Shown here in pieces: positions 44,401-51,677 of a stretch of 64,000 nt of DNA. The notes under the pieces are model-generated. The model saw only the letters and a list, made by a program, of their open reading frames with translations, was not told where the DNA came from and ran no database searches. This DNA is from Candidatus Poribacteria bacterium (GTDB lineage Bacteria; Poribacteria; WGA-4E; WGA-3G), in the NCBI GenBank assembly GCA_028824125.1, contig JAPPES010000140.1, positions 112,696-176,695 of the forward strand, in the 5' to 3' direction. Both the position numbers and the translations under genes were made by a program. Positions within the stretch are counted from its first letter, which is position 1; the number at the start of each line of letters is the position of its first letter.

Positions 44401-45482
44401 CGGAAGTCAACATTCTTAAGTGTATTTTGTCTGTCAACAGAAACAATCTTGTTTGGATTTTCGCTATGCGCCTTCAAGGTGTGACAACGTAACTGATACC
44501 GTCCAGTTCTGAGATTGATGAATTTATATTGACCTCTATTATCCGAGAGGGTCGTTGCCTGTCTTTGACTGGAACCGTTTTTTTCGAGTAATAATGCTTC
44601 GACAACAACATTGACATGTGGCGTATTATCAAACTTGAACAGGGACCCAGAGATGCTAACAGCCTTCTGTAACGTTAAGTTAATTTTCGCACGATCACCT
44701 GCAGAAAGTTGGACTCCCATTTCCCAATTACCTTTGTCTTCGTGAGTGGCTTGAATATCGTAGTGTCCACTTGCTGGGTAGACTGAAAACTGGTAAAAGC
44801 CTTTGGTGTCGGTTTCTGTTTTTGCAATTAGGGTGCTACTCTGCCAGAGGTGCACGATGGCGTTAGATAAGGCGTTTCCTGTCTCATCGGTTATAACTCC
44901 TGCTATCACTGCACGTGTGGGTGGAAGAACACGCGTTGTTAATGCCCAATCTTGAAGACCGTTTGAGACTTTCACCAGGCAGCGGTTTTTACCCGGGCGC
45001 AATGGGACAGCAAACCTATCTTCATCTATGGCAATTGCCCGCCAAACTGGCTGAGTGCGTACCCTCTGACCATTGAGAAAAACCACAACGCCGTCATCAC
45101 TGCCGACAAGGAACTCTCCATCACCACCCTGATCGCTTTCCAATAGGCAGAACGCATAGCAGACGGCTTTTTCATGTTTTCCAATTGCACGCTGCAAGTC
45201 GATGATGTTTCCTTCGGAATGGTATATCGTCCATGTCAACGTTTTACCTTCAGCAGTGGTCACTGTATCGCCGGGTTTGGGATTAGCAGAAGCCTCGCCA
45301 TTCGCTGAGGCGAGGAAATCGGTCTCTAAATCCTCTGGAAAGAAAGGACCCAGTACCAGCCATTCTTTGATGAACGTGCCATCAACGGGGTGAGTCGGTA
45401 CACTGTCTTGGGCGTGTGCAACAGCGAGGTAGAAGCAAAAGAAAATCAAAACACTACATCGCGCAGGAGAAAGTTTTCGCAT
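41406..45482 (-). CDS. Propeller-sensor/SpoIIE-type PP2C serine phosphatase
   Basis: The 1358-residue protein has a signal peptide (VLIFFCFYLAVAHA), a galactose-binding-like N-terminal region, two carboxypeptidase-regulatory-like segments (about 190-370), and then fourteen two-component-regulator propeller repeats of the type SIYQDRDGFLWFGT...GVSRYDG (about 380-960), enough for two seven-bladed propellers. A Y_Y_Y domain follows, then one membrane helix (ILYPSGGAIMVLLFLCGIFAY), a short coiled coil, and a SpoIIE-type phosphatase (ISARTVSGDFFDYV, LADVTGKGMKGA, DGITEAS). Sensing is outside, output inside: dephosphorylation of a protein such as an anti-anti-sigma factor. No histidine kinase part is present. 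Two tandem repeats near 43200-43410 are almost identical in DNA. Confidence 0.9.
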   Translation of the reverse strand: MRKLSPARCSVLIFFCFYLAVAHAQDSVPTHPVDGTFIKEWLVLGPFFPEDLETDFLASANGEASANPKPGDTVTTAEGKTLTWTIYHSEGNIIDLQRAIGKHEKAVCYAFCLLESDQGGDGEFLVGSDDGVVVFLNGQRVRTQPVWRAIAIDEDRFAVPLRPGKNRCLVKVSNGLQDWALTTRVLPPTRAVIAGVITDETGNALSNAIVHLWQSSTLIAKTETDTKGFYQFSVYPASGHYDIQATHEDKGNWEMGVQLSAGDRAKINLTLQKAVSISGSLFKFDNTPHVNVVVEALLLEKNGSSQRQATTLSDNRGQYKFINLRTGRYQLRCHTLKAHSENPNKIVSVDRQNTLKNVDFRFPPFKHGTWKHYTYLDGLGSNNVPSIYQDRDGFLWFGTRNGGVSRYDGEEFVNFTTDDGLAHNTVLSIYQDRDGFLWFGTDNGISQYDGKKFINFTTDDGLAANDVLSIYQDRDGFLWFGTLKNGVSRYDGEEFVNFTIDDGLITNSILSIYQDREGFLWFGTLEGLSRYDGDQFVNFTTNKGLAHNFVWSIHQDQDGLLWFGTDGGVSQYDGNQFVNLTTRDGLVSDLVETIHQDRDGFLWIGTRDNGISRYDGEKIVNFTTNDGLATNSVLSIFQDREGFFWISSLSEGLSQYDNSGFINLTTADGLAGNTVSTIFQDRDGLLWFGTDNGISQYDGKKFINFTTDDGLAHNLVRSIYQDREGHLWFATDNGISQYDGKKFINFTTDDGLAHNLVRSIYQDQDGFLWFGTLVSGVSRYDGEEFVNFTINEGLVQNGVFSIYQDREGFLWFGTQNGGVSRYDGNEFVNFTTTKGLASNSVWAIHQDQDGFFWFGTTGGVSRYDGEKFVNFTTDDGLAQNDVSSIYQDREGSLWFGTQSGGVSRYNGTSWTSLDTRDGLISNRVVGISQDSDGRLWFATLEGVSQYNPNRVPPRVRIVSVQSHKILAQGGSLETITDITTDTRVTIEYSTDTRITIKYSSIDFKTVKEKRQYRVRLKEIDSDWREPTRSDTFSISFDKPGTYTFEVVSIDRDLNYSAPAGLTLTVVLPVLPWHQNGWILYPSGGAIMVLLFLCGIFAYRYYNQRQQVLAYQREAVSELADAREMQMGLIPQTAPEVPGFEISGVCISARTVSGDFFDYVPLGNDALAVVLADVTGKGMKGAMNAILSSGALYSVAQLEMSPSEMLWALNQNLYPRFQQYTNCAMAILTIDPTDKAFRYANAGIPYPIIKRGSNDIEELTIDGMPLGAFKSSEYEETPPIELKSGNLIILFSDGITEASQRDNPDLLYMETDRLPRLIKGLDKTMNAEAVVEAIINDVRDFSGGTQQNDDMTIVVIKAL

Positions 45483-45767
45483 CTGTTCTCTGGGTAAAAA
45501 TGTTGTGATTAGTAATAATAAAGGAAACTGCCAATAGGATTCTGGTTGGAAAAACTAAAAACTACGTGAGCGCATCTCAAGCAATAGTATTGCAGGACAC
45601 CTGAACAAGCTCTGAAATATGCATCACTACCATCATTAAAATAATAACATATTTTGCGACGAGAATCAAAGGGTATAAAGGGAGGGGGCAGGGTTATTTA
45701 GTTTTAAATATTTTTGCTGGTTTTTTGCTATGGCGTTAATTTTATGTGTTGCCATCTTGTCCGTGTT

Positions 45768-45924
45768 TTTAGTCCCGTAGGGACGATATGTTTATAGAAG
45801 CGAGACCAGCACCTCTCTTTAGTCCCGTAGGGACGATATGTTTATCCTTTTATGCCGTTCCTACGGAACTCAAGAGGGGTGGATAACATTTTTCTATAAA
45901 CATATCGTCCCTACGGGACTAAAG
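45768..45924. repeat. Palindromic cluster, family D copy 2
   Basis: TTTAGTCCCGTAGGGACGAT occurs twice in direct orientation (45768 and near 45821), and ATCGTCCCTACGGGACTAAA inverted at 45905-45924; a GTTCCTACGGAACTC arm lies between. The surrounding 615-base gap upstream of the propeller gene holds nothing else that I recognise. Confidence 0.75.
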
Positions 45925-46097
45925 AGAACAAAAGTTGTGCCTCTGTGCCAAAAACGTTATACACCCTAAAGGTTGTAATTGGGGCTATTTGACGAAATAT
46001 TTACACACCGCTGTTAAACAGTAACGCGTTGTATAGGATCAATCTCAGACTGACGATTTCTCCTATACAACGCAAAATACTGATCTGACAGTTTAGT

Positions 46098-47381
46098 TTA
46101 ATCTTGAGAATGAGATTCATCTGGGATTAAAACAATAGAATGAGGTTCTTCTGGCCCTTGAGAATGATGTTCATCTGGCAAAAAAACAATAGAATGAGGT
46201 TTTTCTGGCGTTAAATGAACAATAACCATACTTACGAAGTTTAGTAAATAGAAAACGGCATCGTTTTTGGGTTCAATCAAATTGTCTTCCGTGCGCTTCA
46301 CTAATGCAGCGTCAATCAACATCTCCACAGTTTTCTCCATCTCATTTTCGGAAATGCCACATCCTTTTGCCAATTCTGTGATAGATTTCTCGCCTTCCAC
46401 CAATTGTCTTAAAACAGCTACTACGATAGGGTTTGTGAAGTATTGCGCAAGGTTCACGATTTCAGCATCTGGTGCCCTGGATAGGAAATTATCAACACTA
46501 TCTGTCCAAATTGAACCTCGGCTCAACCGCTGTCCAGAAGCGGCACGGTAAGCACCCACATAGCCCCACGTGATCGGATTTTCAGGATCGTTAGGGAGTT
46601 GGAGTAATGCATCAAGTGCTGCTCTCTTATCTGAGTTAATGGCAGCATCTGATTTAGATACGAGACCTTTAATTTGTTCTTGTAAACCAGTAATTTGACG
46701 TTGCATATCTTCTATTTTTACGTCAACCTCGGATTGATTTCTCACTTCGTCTGCCATGTTAATTTCTCCTTTCAATTGGTGTTGAGAACGGTGTTCTCCT
46801 TCAATTGTAATATCTAATTCCTCTTGAACCATGAATTCGTACTTCTTCAACCGCTGTCGTACGCGATATAGCCGACTCTTAATCGTATTTTCTGGTATTC
46901 CTAAGTAAGTCCCTATCTCATCAGTTGTCATCCCATCAAAATAGTGGAGCGTGATTAACTGTCGGTCACTCTCCTTCAACTTCGTCAGCAGTTTTTTGAC
47001 GATGTGACGCTGTGCATACGCAGTCGCTTTCGCATGTTCGGAGGCGACATACCGAGAATATGTATCTGTCTCAATTTGTGAGATATGGATCTCTTCCAAC
47101 GATTCAGGTTGAAACCGTTCCTTTCGGTACCAAGCGATACATAGATTTTTTACAATCGTATATAGCCAAGTTGAAAACTTCTCCGGGGCTTTCAGCGTGT
47201 CCAACTTCTGATAAACTTCCAGAAAGGTCTCTTGGGTAATGTCTTCAGCGATCTGAAAATCACCTATTTCTCGCAATGCATAAGCGTGAACCCGCTTCTC
47301 GTATTTGCTAACTAAACTGGCAAAAGCGGCCTCGTCACCTGCAAGGATACGTTGAATCAACGTAACAGTATCGCTTTTCAT
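46098..47381 (-). CDS. ECF sigma factor fused to ArsR-like helix-turn-helix module
   Basis: The 427-residue protein begins as an ECF sigma factor. Region 2 is ASLVSKYEKRVHAYALREI to STWLYTIVKNLCIAWYRK; region 4 is LKESDRQLITLHYFDGMTTDE and GIPENTIKSRLYRVRQRLKK. At about residue 208 it runs through the linker QLKGEINMADE into a coiled coil (IEDMQRQITGLQEQIKGL), then an ArsR-type winged helix (NPIVVAVLRQLVEGEKSITELAKGCGISENEMEKTVEML). It ends with two copies of PHSIVxxPDExHSQ. The start at 47381 follows GGAG by 8 bases. An in-frame ATG at 46757 has its own strong ribosome-binding site, so a free C-terminal product is likely. Confidence 0.85.
   Translation of the reverse strand: MKSDTVTLIQRILAGDEAAFASLVSKYEKRVHAYALREIGDFQIAEDITQETFLEVYQKLDTLKAPEKFSTWLYTIVKNLCIAWYRKERFQPESLEEIHISQIETDTYSRYVASEHAKATAYAQRHIVKKLLTKLKESDRQLITLHYFDGMTTDEIGTYLGIPENTIKSRLYRVRQRLKKYEFMVQEELDITIEGEHRSQHQLKGEINMADEVRNQSEVDVKIEDMQRQITGLQEQIKGLVSKSDAAINSDKRAALDALLQLPNDPENPITWGYVGAYRAASGQRLSRGSIWTDSVDNFLSRAPDAEIVNLAQYFTNPIVVAVLRQLVEGEKSITELAKGCGISENEMEKTVEMLIDAALVKRTEDNLIEPKNDAVFYLLNFVSMVIVHLTPEKPHSIVFLPDEHHSQGPEEPHSIVLIPDESHSQD
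46755..46772 (-). promoter_or_regulatory. Internal ribosome-binding site inside the sigma-ArsR gene
   Basis: On the minus strand AAAGGAG is followed 8 bases later by ATG GCA GAC, in frame with the sigma gene. It would start a 219-residue protein made only of the coiled coil and the ArsR-like part. The same arrangement occurs at 53865. Confidence 0.6.
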
Positions 47382-47426
47382 TTGACATCTCCAAAATGGA
47401 TATTTTTCAAGGGGAATTATATGGTT

Positions 47427-47512
47427 TGAGCGTTTCGCGGATAGCACACTTATCAAAGGTGTGCTAAGAAACGCTAATCAATACACTTCGCTATATAGTG
47501 ACGCGAATTAGA
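47427..47512 (-). promoter_or_regulatory. Leader hairpin and conserved block upstream of sigma-ArsR gene
   Basis: Nested arms AGCGTTTC (47429) / GAAACGCT (47468) and AGCACAC / GTGTGCT form a hairpin. Beyond it, CACTTCGCTATATAGTGACG followed by CGAATTAG matches the region upstream of the other sigma gene, where CACTTCACTATATATAGTCG is followed by CGAATTGG. Function unknown; promoter or operator for autoregulation is possible. Confidence 0.45.
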
Positions 47513-47728
47513 CGAAAATAGTTGCATATATTTATGGTGAAATAGAAAATATATGCACTTTTCTCTGGGTAAGCGGCGGTTTGTAATCGTGCAATTCATT
47601 ACCAAATCAACGTAGCGTGCGCGTGTAGCACACTGCGCCTTGGAGGTTCACTGGTAGACTCGCTTACAAAGCGCGCAGTGATTAGGGGGCAATCCGTGTA
47701 AATCCAAGATTCAAACAATTCCTGTTCT

Positions 47729-50014
47729 TCACTTCAGATGTTTTTCAAACCAATCAATAATACGTTCCCAACAATCAGCGCGGTGTTCAGGTCGCCAAGT
47801 TATCAAGCCATGTCCTTCACCACGATACCAGACAAAAGTGGCTTTCTTCTTAAGTCTGCGTAATCCGGAGAAAAGCTGACCAGATTCTACGTAGTCGAAA
47901 CCATCACTAAAACCTTCACCACAATAGATTAAGACGGGAGTCTCAACCTTATCCAGATGGAATATCGGAGAGTTATCAATATACTGCTGGCGTTGTTCCC
48001 AGAGCGAACCACGCATACGCCCCTGTCCACCTTCTGACCAACCAATACCATAACTGCTCCCCTGTTTTGTAAGTATCCCGTAGTGGCTTGTTAAATTGTA
48101 GAGGCCTCCACCGGCAACTGCGGCTTTGAAACGGTTGGTTTGCGTAATCAGTCCAACTGTAGCGTATCCGCCGTAACTGTATCCTATTATCCCTAAACGG
48201 TTCTCATCAGCGATTCCCATCTCAATAACATTATCAACTGCAGGGAGTACGAGTCCTGAGAGTTCTATCATGGGGTCGTGCGTTTTCAATGGCGTATCAA
48301 CCCCAAGAACCGCATAGCCACGGGTCGCTAACAACTGAAAGTTAATCTGTCCCGTTAATCCAAAATGATAAGCATACCCAGAAAGGTTACTACCTCCATA
48401 GACCCACGTGACTAAAGGATAACGTTTTCCTTCTTCATAGTTGATAGGCAACATCAAAACACCCTGTAAAGGCTGACCCTCCGCCGTTTTCGATTCGATG
48501 AGACGCACCTCACCAAATTGTAAATCGCGCAGATGTGGATTGAGGTCGGACACCTGCTGTCGTTTGCCAGTGTCTGTATCAAGCATCCAAATTTCCTCTG
48601 GTTGTGTTGCATTTTGCACTCTATAGACAATCTTCTCACCACAACCTACAGATATTATGTCGAATTCGTCTCCCAAACGTCCGTATATAGAAAGTGGTTC
48701 TTCAAACAAACAGGTAGCGCTTCCTTCTGTGGAGTTTAGCAAATAAAAACCATCTTTCTTTGTTACAGGATCATGCGTTTGGATACAGATAGATTGTGTA
48801 TCGTTTGATTGCCAAACGATATGTGTATCCCGCTTTGCCACGACACCGAAGACCCCTCGCTCCAAACCATCTGTAAGTTTCCGCGCATTACTACCGTCTG
48901 TTGTCAGTTCCCACACATGTCCATCGAAACCGTAGAAAATAGAGGTGCCTGATGGACTCCATAGTGGACGCATGAAAAATCGAGGGTTTTCTGCAAGGTT
49001 TGCCGTGAGATTTTTCTGGACACCATCATGTATCGAAACCAAAAACAGTCCGTCCGGATGTCCATAGACCAGATGCTTACCGTCTGGTGCCCAACTTACA
49101 ATTTGCGATCCTGATCTGATACCTGTTGCTAAACGTTGTACTGGCGTTCCATCTAATGGCACCAATAGCAGCTCAAAAATGGCTTCTTGGGCTGTCAATT
49201 CTCCCGCTCCTATTATGTTGATCACGGCAACTGCAGCACTATCTGGAGACAAAAACATATCTGTCGTATACAATCCACTTGTGAGAATTGACACATCATC
49301 TGTGTCAAAGTCAAATACCGCTAAATCTCCCTTGAGATATGCGACTCGATCTGCTTGTCCCTCTAAAGAAGACGGTTCATACGTTTCAGTTTCCCAAACG
49401 TTTATCGTTTGTGGATTGGTATCGGGTGAGATAAGTTTGGAAATATCTATATCTTCTGGACGTAACTTCGCAATGAGATGTTTTCCGTCCGATGTCCATT
49501 GTGGTGCTTCAAAACCAAATATGGCAGTAATCGGTTTCTCACTAATTCGTCTCACTTTATTTTTCATCTTATCCCAAACCCAAAGTTGTGGTGCGCCCAT
49601 TCGGTCAGAATAGAATGCCAAGTATCGTCCATCTGGAGACCACCGTGGTGCCCAATCAACTCCGTCATCTGAACCGAGTTTATAAGTTTCCTTTGTTCTG
49701 ATATTGGTAACCCAGATGGCACTACTATGATGTTCAATGAATACTCCGGTCGGTAGAAACCTGGAGTATTCTGTGGTTTTCTCTTGGAACGATGACTTGT
49801 GATGAGGGTCTTGTACAACATAGGCAAGAAACTCTCCATCAGGGGAGAGCTGCAATCGTGAACGGGATGAAAACGACTTGATTTTAAGAATATCCGGAAT
49901 CGTCAATGTTTTGTGAGTCCTTTGACCCTCTTTTGTGTCTTGTGCGATGGTGTTTAGCGAAATAACACATATTGCCAACCCAATCGTTAAAATCAAAACC
50001 AATGTTTTTTGCAT
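47729..50014 (-). CDS. Exported S9 family peptidase (prolyl oligopeptidase-like)
   Basis: The 761-residue protein has a signal peptide (TLVLILTIGLAICVISLNTIA), an N-terminal TolB/PD40-like propeller (VDWAPRWSPDGRYLAFYSDRMG) and a C-terminal alpha/beta-hydrolase. The catalytic serine is S613 in GYSYGGY, the aspartate probably lies in the GEGFSDGFDYVESG region, and the histidine is in GEGHGLITWRPEH. It should cleave peptides in the periplasm. It is a close paralogue of the C-terminal part of the sigma fusion at 51678, which lacks the serine. The ATG start gives a complete signal peptide. Confidence 0.9.
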   Translation of the reverse strand: MQKTLVLILTIGLAICVISLNTIAQDTKEGQRTHKTLTIPDILKIKSFSSRSRLQLSPDGEFLAYVVQDPHHKSSFQEKTTEYSRFLPTGVFIEHHSSAIWVTNIRTKETYKLGSDDGVDWAPRWSPDGRYLAFYSDRMGAPQLWVWDKMKNKVRRISEKPITAIFGFEAPQWTSDGKHLIAKLRPEDIDISKLISPDTNPQTINVWETETYEPSSLEGQADRVAYLKGDLAVFDFDTDDVSILTSGLYTTDMFLSPDSAAVAVINIIGAGELTAQEAIFELLLVPLDGTPVQRLATGIRSGSQIVSWAPDGKHLVYGHPDGLFLVSIHDGVQKNLTANLAENPRFFMRPLWSPSGTSIFYGFDGHVWELTTDGSNARKLTDGLERGVFGVVAKRDTHIVWQSNDTQSICIQTHDPVTKKDGFYLLNSTEGSATCLFEEPLSIYGRLGDEFDIISVGCGEKIVYRVQNATQPEEIWMLDTDTGKRQQVSDLNPHLRDLQFGEVRLIESKTAEGQPLQGVLMLPINYEEGKRYPLVTWVYGGSNLSGYAYHFGLTGQINFQLLATRGYAVLGVDTPLKTHDPMIELSGLVLPAVDNVIEMGIADENRLGIIGYSYGGYATVGLITQTNRFKAAVAGGGLYNLTSHYGILTKQGSSYGIGWSEGGQGRMRGSLWEQRQQYIDNSPIFHLDKVETPVLIYCGEGFSDGFDYVESGQLFSGLRRLKKKATFVWYRGEGHGLITWRPEHRADCWERIIDWFEKHLK

Positions 50015-50097
50015 GAGAGTTTTCCTTTTCTCCTTTAAGACTTATACCCAATTAACGTGATTCTTCTTGCTCAGTGTGCGGTTAGGAAACCGCACCT

Positions 50098-50332
50098 TAT
50101 GTGTCAATTTAAGTAAAATATACTGGATTATCTTGTTAGAGGGAGGCTTTGTCCGCCCACTTCTCTTCCTGTAGGAGCGAGCTTAGCTCGCGACATCGGA
50201 CGAAAGGTCGCGAGCGAAGCTCGCTCCTACAGAATATAAGAGGTGCCAAATGCCAAACGCGCATTTGACGTTGATGCCTGGGGCTGAACACATCCAAAAT
50301 ATAGATAATACTCCTTAAATTGACAGTTATGG
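50098..50332. repeat. Inverted-repeat element, family J copy 2, carrying family E palindrome
   Basis: Ends TATGTGTCAATTTAAG and, on the other strand, CCATAACTGTCAATTTAAGG are inverted. At 50169-50232 the core holds a family E hairpin (CTGTAGGAGCGAGCTTAGC). Short GCGGTTAGGAAACCGCACCT hairpins flank both sides. It fills the 373-base gap before the S9 gene. Confidence 0.65.
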
Positions 50333-50387
50333 TTCGGTTAGGAAACCGCACCTACCATCAGAAAAGATAAATACCGTGAATGTGGTA

Positions 50388-51425
50388 TTAGAGATTTAAA
50401 TCACTTAGGTAATTAGCAATCTGCTTCGGTTGTCCATCAACGGTCGTTTCCATGGCGGCGATGACAAGCGCAAAACTTTTGATGTTATCCTCAACCCGTG
50501 TTTCAGAAGGTTTACCACCGTCAATCCAATTTAAGAATTCATTGAATAAGTGGTGGTGATGCTCATAGTGGACTGGTGGTGCTGCGTAAACTTCCGTTTC
50601 ACCACCAACACGATGGATTACCATCTGGTTTCCACCGCCTATTTCGACTGTGCCTCTTTCAAACTCGGCGCGGTAGGACTCATGGTTCCAGCAGTATTCA
50701 ATGCCAGCCGCCGAACTATTGCCTTCATAAGAGGCGTGAACACCGTTGTCCATACGCATAAGATAGAAACCGCTGGAGTAGTGTCGGAAACTCGACCATT
50801 CAGGATTCCACCCAAATCCGATCAAGGTTTCGCAATCGCCGCCAGAGAGAAACCGAAGCATGTCTAAGTGATGCACGGCACCTTCAATGAGAAGTCCGAA
50901 ATCCATATCGTGCCGCCAGGCGCCCCACTCGGAATAGCGGCGAAAGTCGCACCCATATCTACCGACAACGTATTGAAGGCCTCCCAATCTACTTTCATCA
51001 CGGATACGGATCAATTCCTGTTTATTATCCGCGTAGCGGTAGTTTTGGATGATGGCACAAGGTACCCCGGTTTTCTGTGCAGTGCGCACCATTGCTTTCG
51101 CGGCATCCCAGGTATCCGCGATCGGTTTTTCGCAGATAACGGGCATCCCGTTCTCCATAGCAGCAATTGCCGCAGGGCTGTGGAATTTAGGTGGAGTAGC
51201 AATACCACAAAAGTCTGCTTTGATCTCCACACACGCCTCGTTAAAATCTGTAAAGCATTGCGAAGTGCTGAGTCCTAACGCTTTGCTTTGTGCTTCAAGA
51301 ACCTCTGTATTCACGTCTACCAAACCGACGATTTTAACCCGATCACTGAAATTATCGGTGAAGATTTGGATCCAGTTAGCCGCCATACCACCGCTACCGA
51401 TCATCAAACATGTTCGTTTTGCCAT
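50388..51425 (-). CDS. Gfo/Idh/MocA family oxidoreductase
   Basis: The 345-residue protein has the N-terminal NAD(P)-binding fold (CLMIGSGGMAANWIQIF, VGLVDVN), the family motif CEKPIAD (about 98-104), and the C-terminal beta-sheet domain with WGAWRHDMDFGLLIEGAVHHLDMLRFLSGG. Such enzymes oxidise or reduce sugars, inositols or their derivatives. Substrate unknown. AAAGGAAAGAAT precedes the ATG. It lies between the two S9-type genes and is not obviously related to them. Confidence 0.88.
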   Translation of the reverse strand: MAKRTCLMIGSGGMAANWIQIFTDNFSDRVKIVGLVDVNTEVLEAQSKALGLSTSQCFTDFNEACVEIKADFCGIATPPKFHSPAAIAAMENGMPVICEKPIADTWDAAKAMVRTAQKTGVPCAIIQNYRYADNKQELIRIRDESRLGGLQYVVGRYGCDFRRYSEWGAWRHDMDFGLLIEGAVHHLDMLRFLSGGDCETLIGFGWNPEWSSFRHYSSGFYLMRMDNGVHASYEGNSSAAGIEYCWNHESYRAEFERGTVEIGGGNQMVIHRVGGETEVYAAPPVHYEHHHHLFNEFLNWIDGGKPSETRVEDNIKSFALVIAAMETTVDGQPKQIANYLSDLNL

Positions 51426-51497
51426 ATTCTTTCCTTTTTAAATTTTTGCGTATATTGCATTAAGCGAACCCGAAATTTTGCCATAATTGCTTTTACA

Positions 51498-51617
51498 TGA
51501 CTTACGCATTCCCCCTTGATAAGGGGGTTAGGGGGGTTAAAAAGGCGTTATTTCTGTTATTTAACCCCCTAAGTCCCCCTTATCAAGGGGGACTTTAAGA
51601 AAAAATGCGTAAGTCCT
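51498..51617. repeat. Long palindromic element, family B copy 3
   Basis: Outer arms TGACTTACGCATTCCCCC and AAAAAATGCGTAAGTCC, inner arms CTTGATAAGGGGGTTAGGGG and CCCCCTAAGTCCCCCTTATC. The best-preserved family B copy, between the sigma-S9 stop codon and the Gfo/Idh gene. Confidence 0.85.
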
Positions 51618-51677
51618 GTTTTATTGAGAAAATGAAGATTCCGAGTGCTTCTAACACAATATAGATAGGATCTTTCT

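Noticed and set aside
47620..47720. tRNA-like stretch with GGTAGA, CGCTTAC and AATCC pieces
   Set aside because: The stems do not pair, the T-loop sequence is missing, and the pieces fit no complete cloverleaf.
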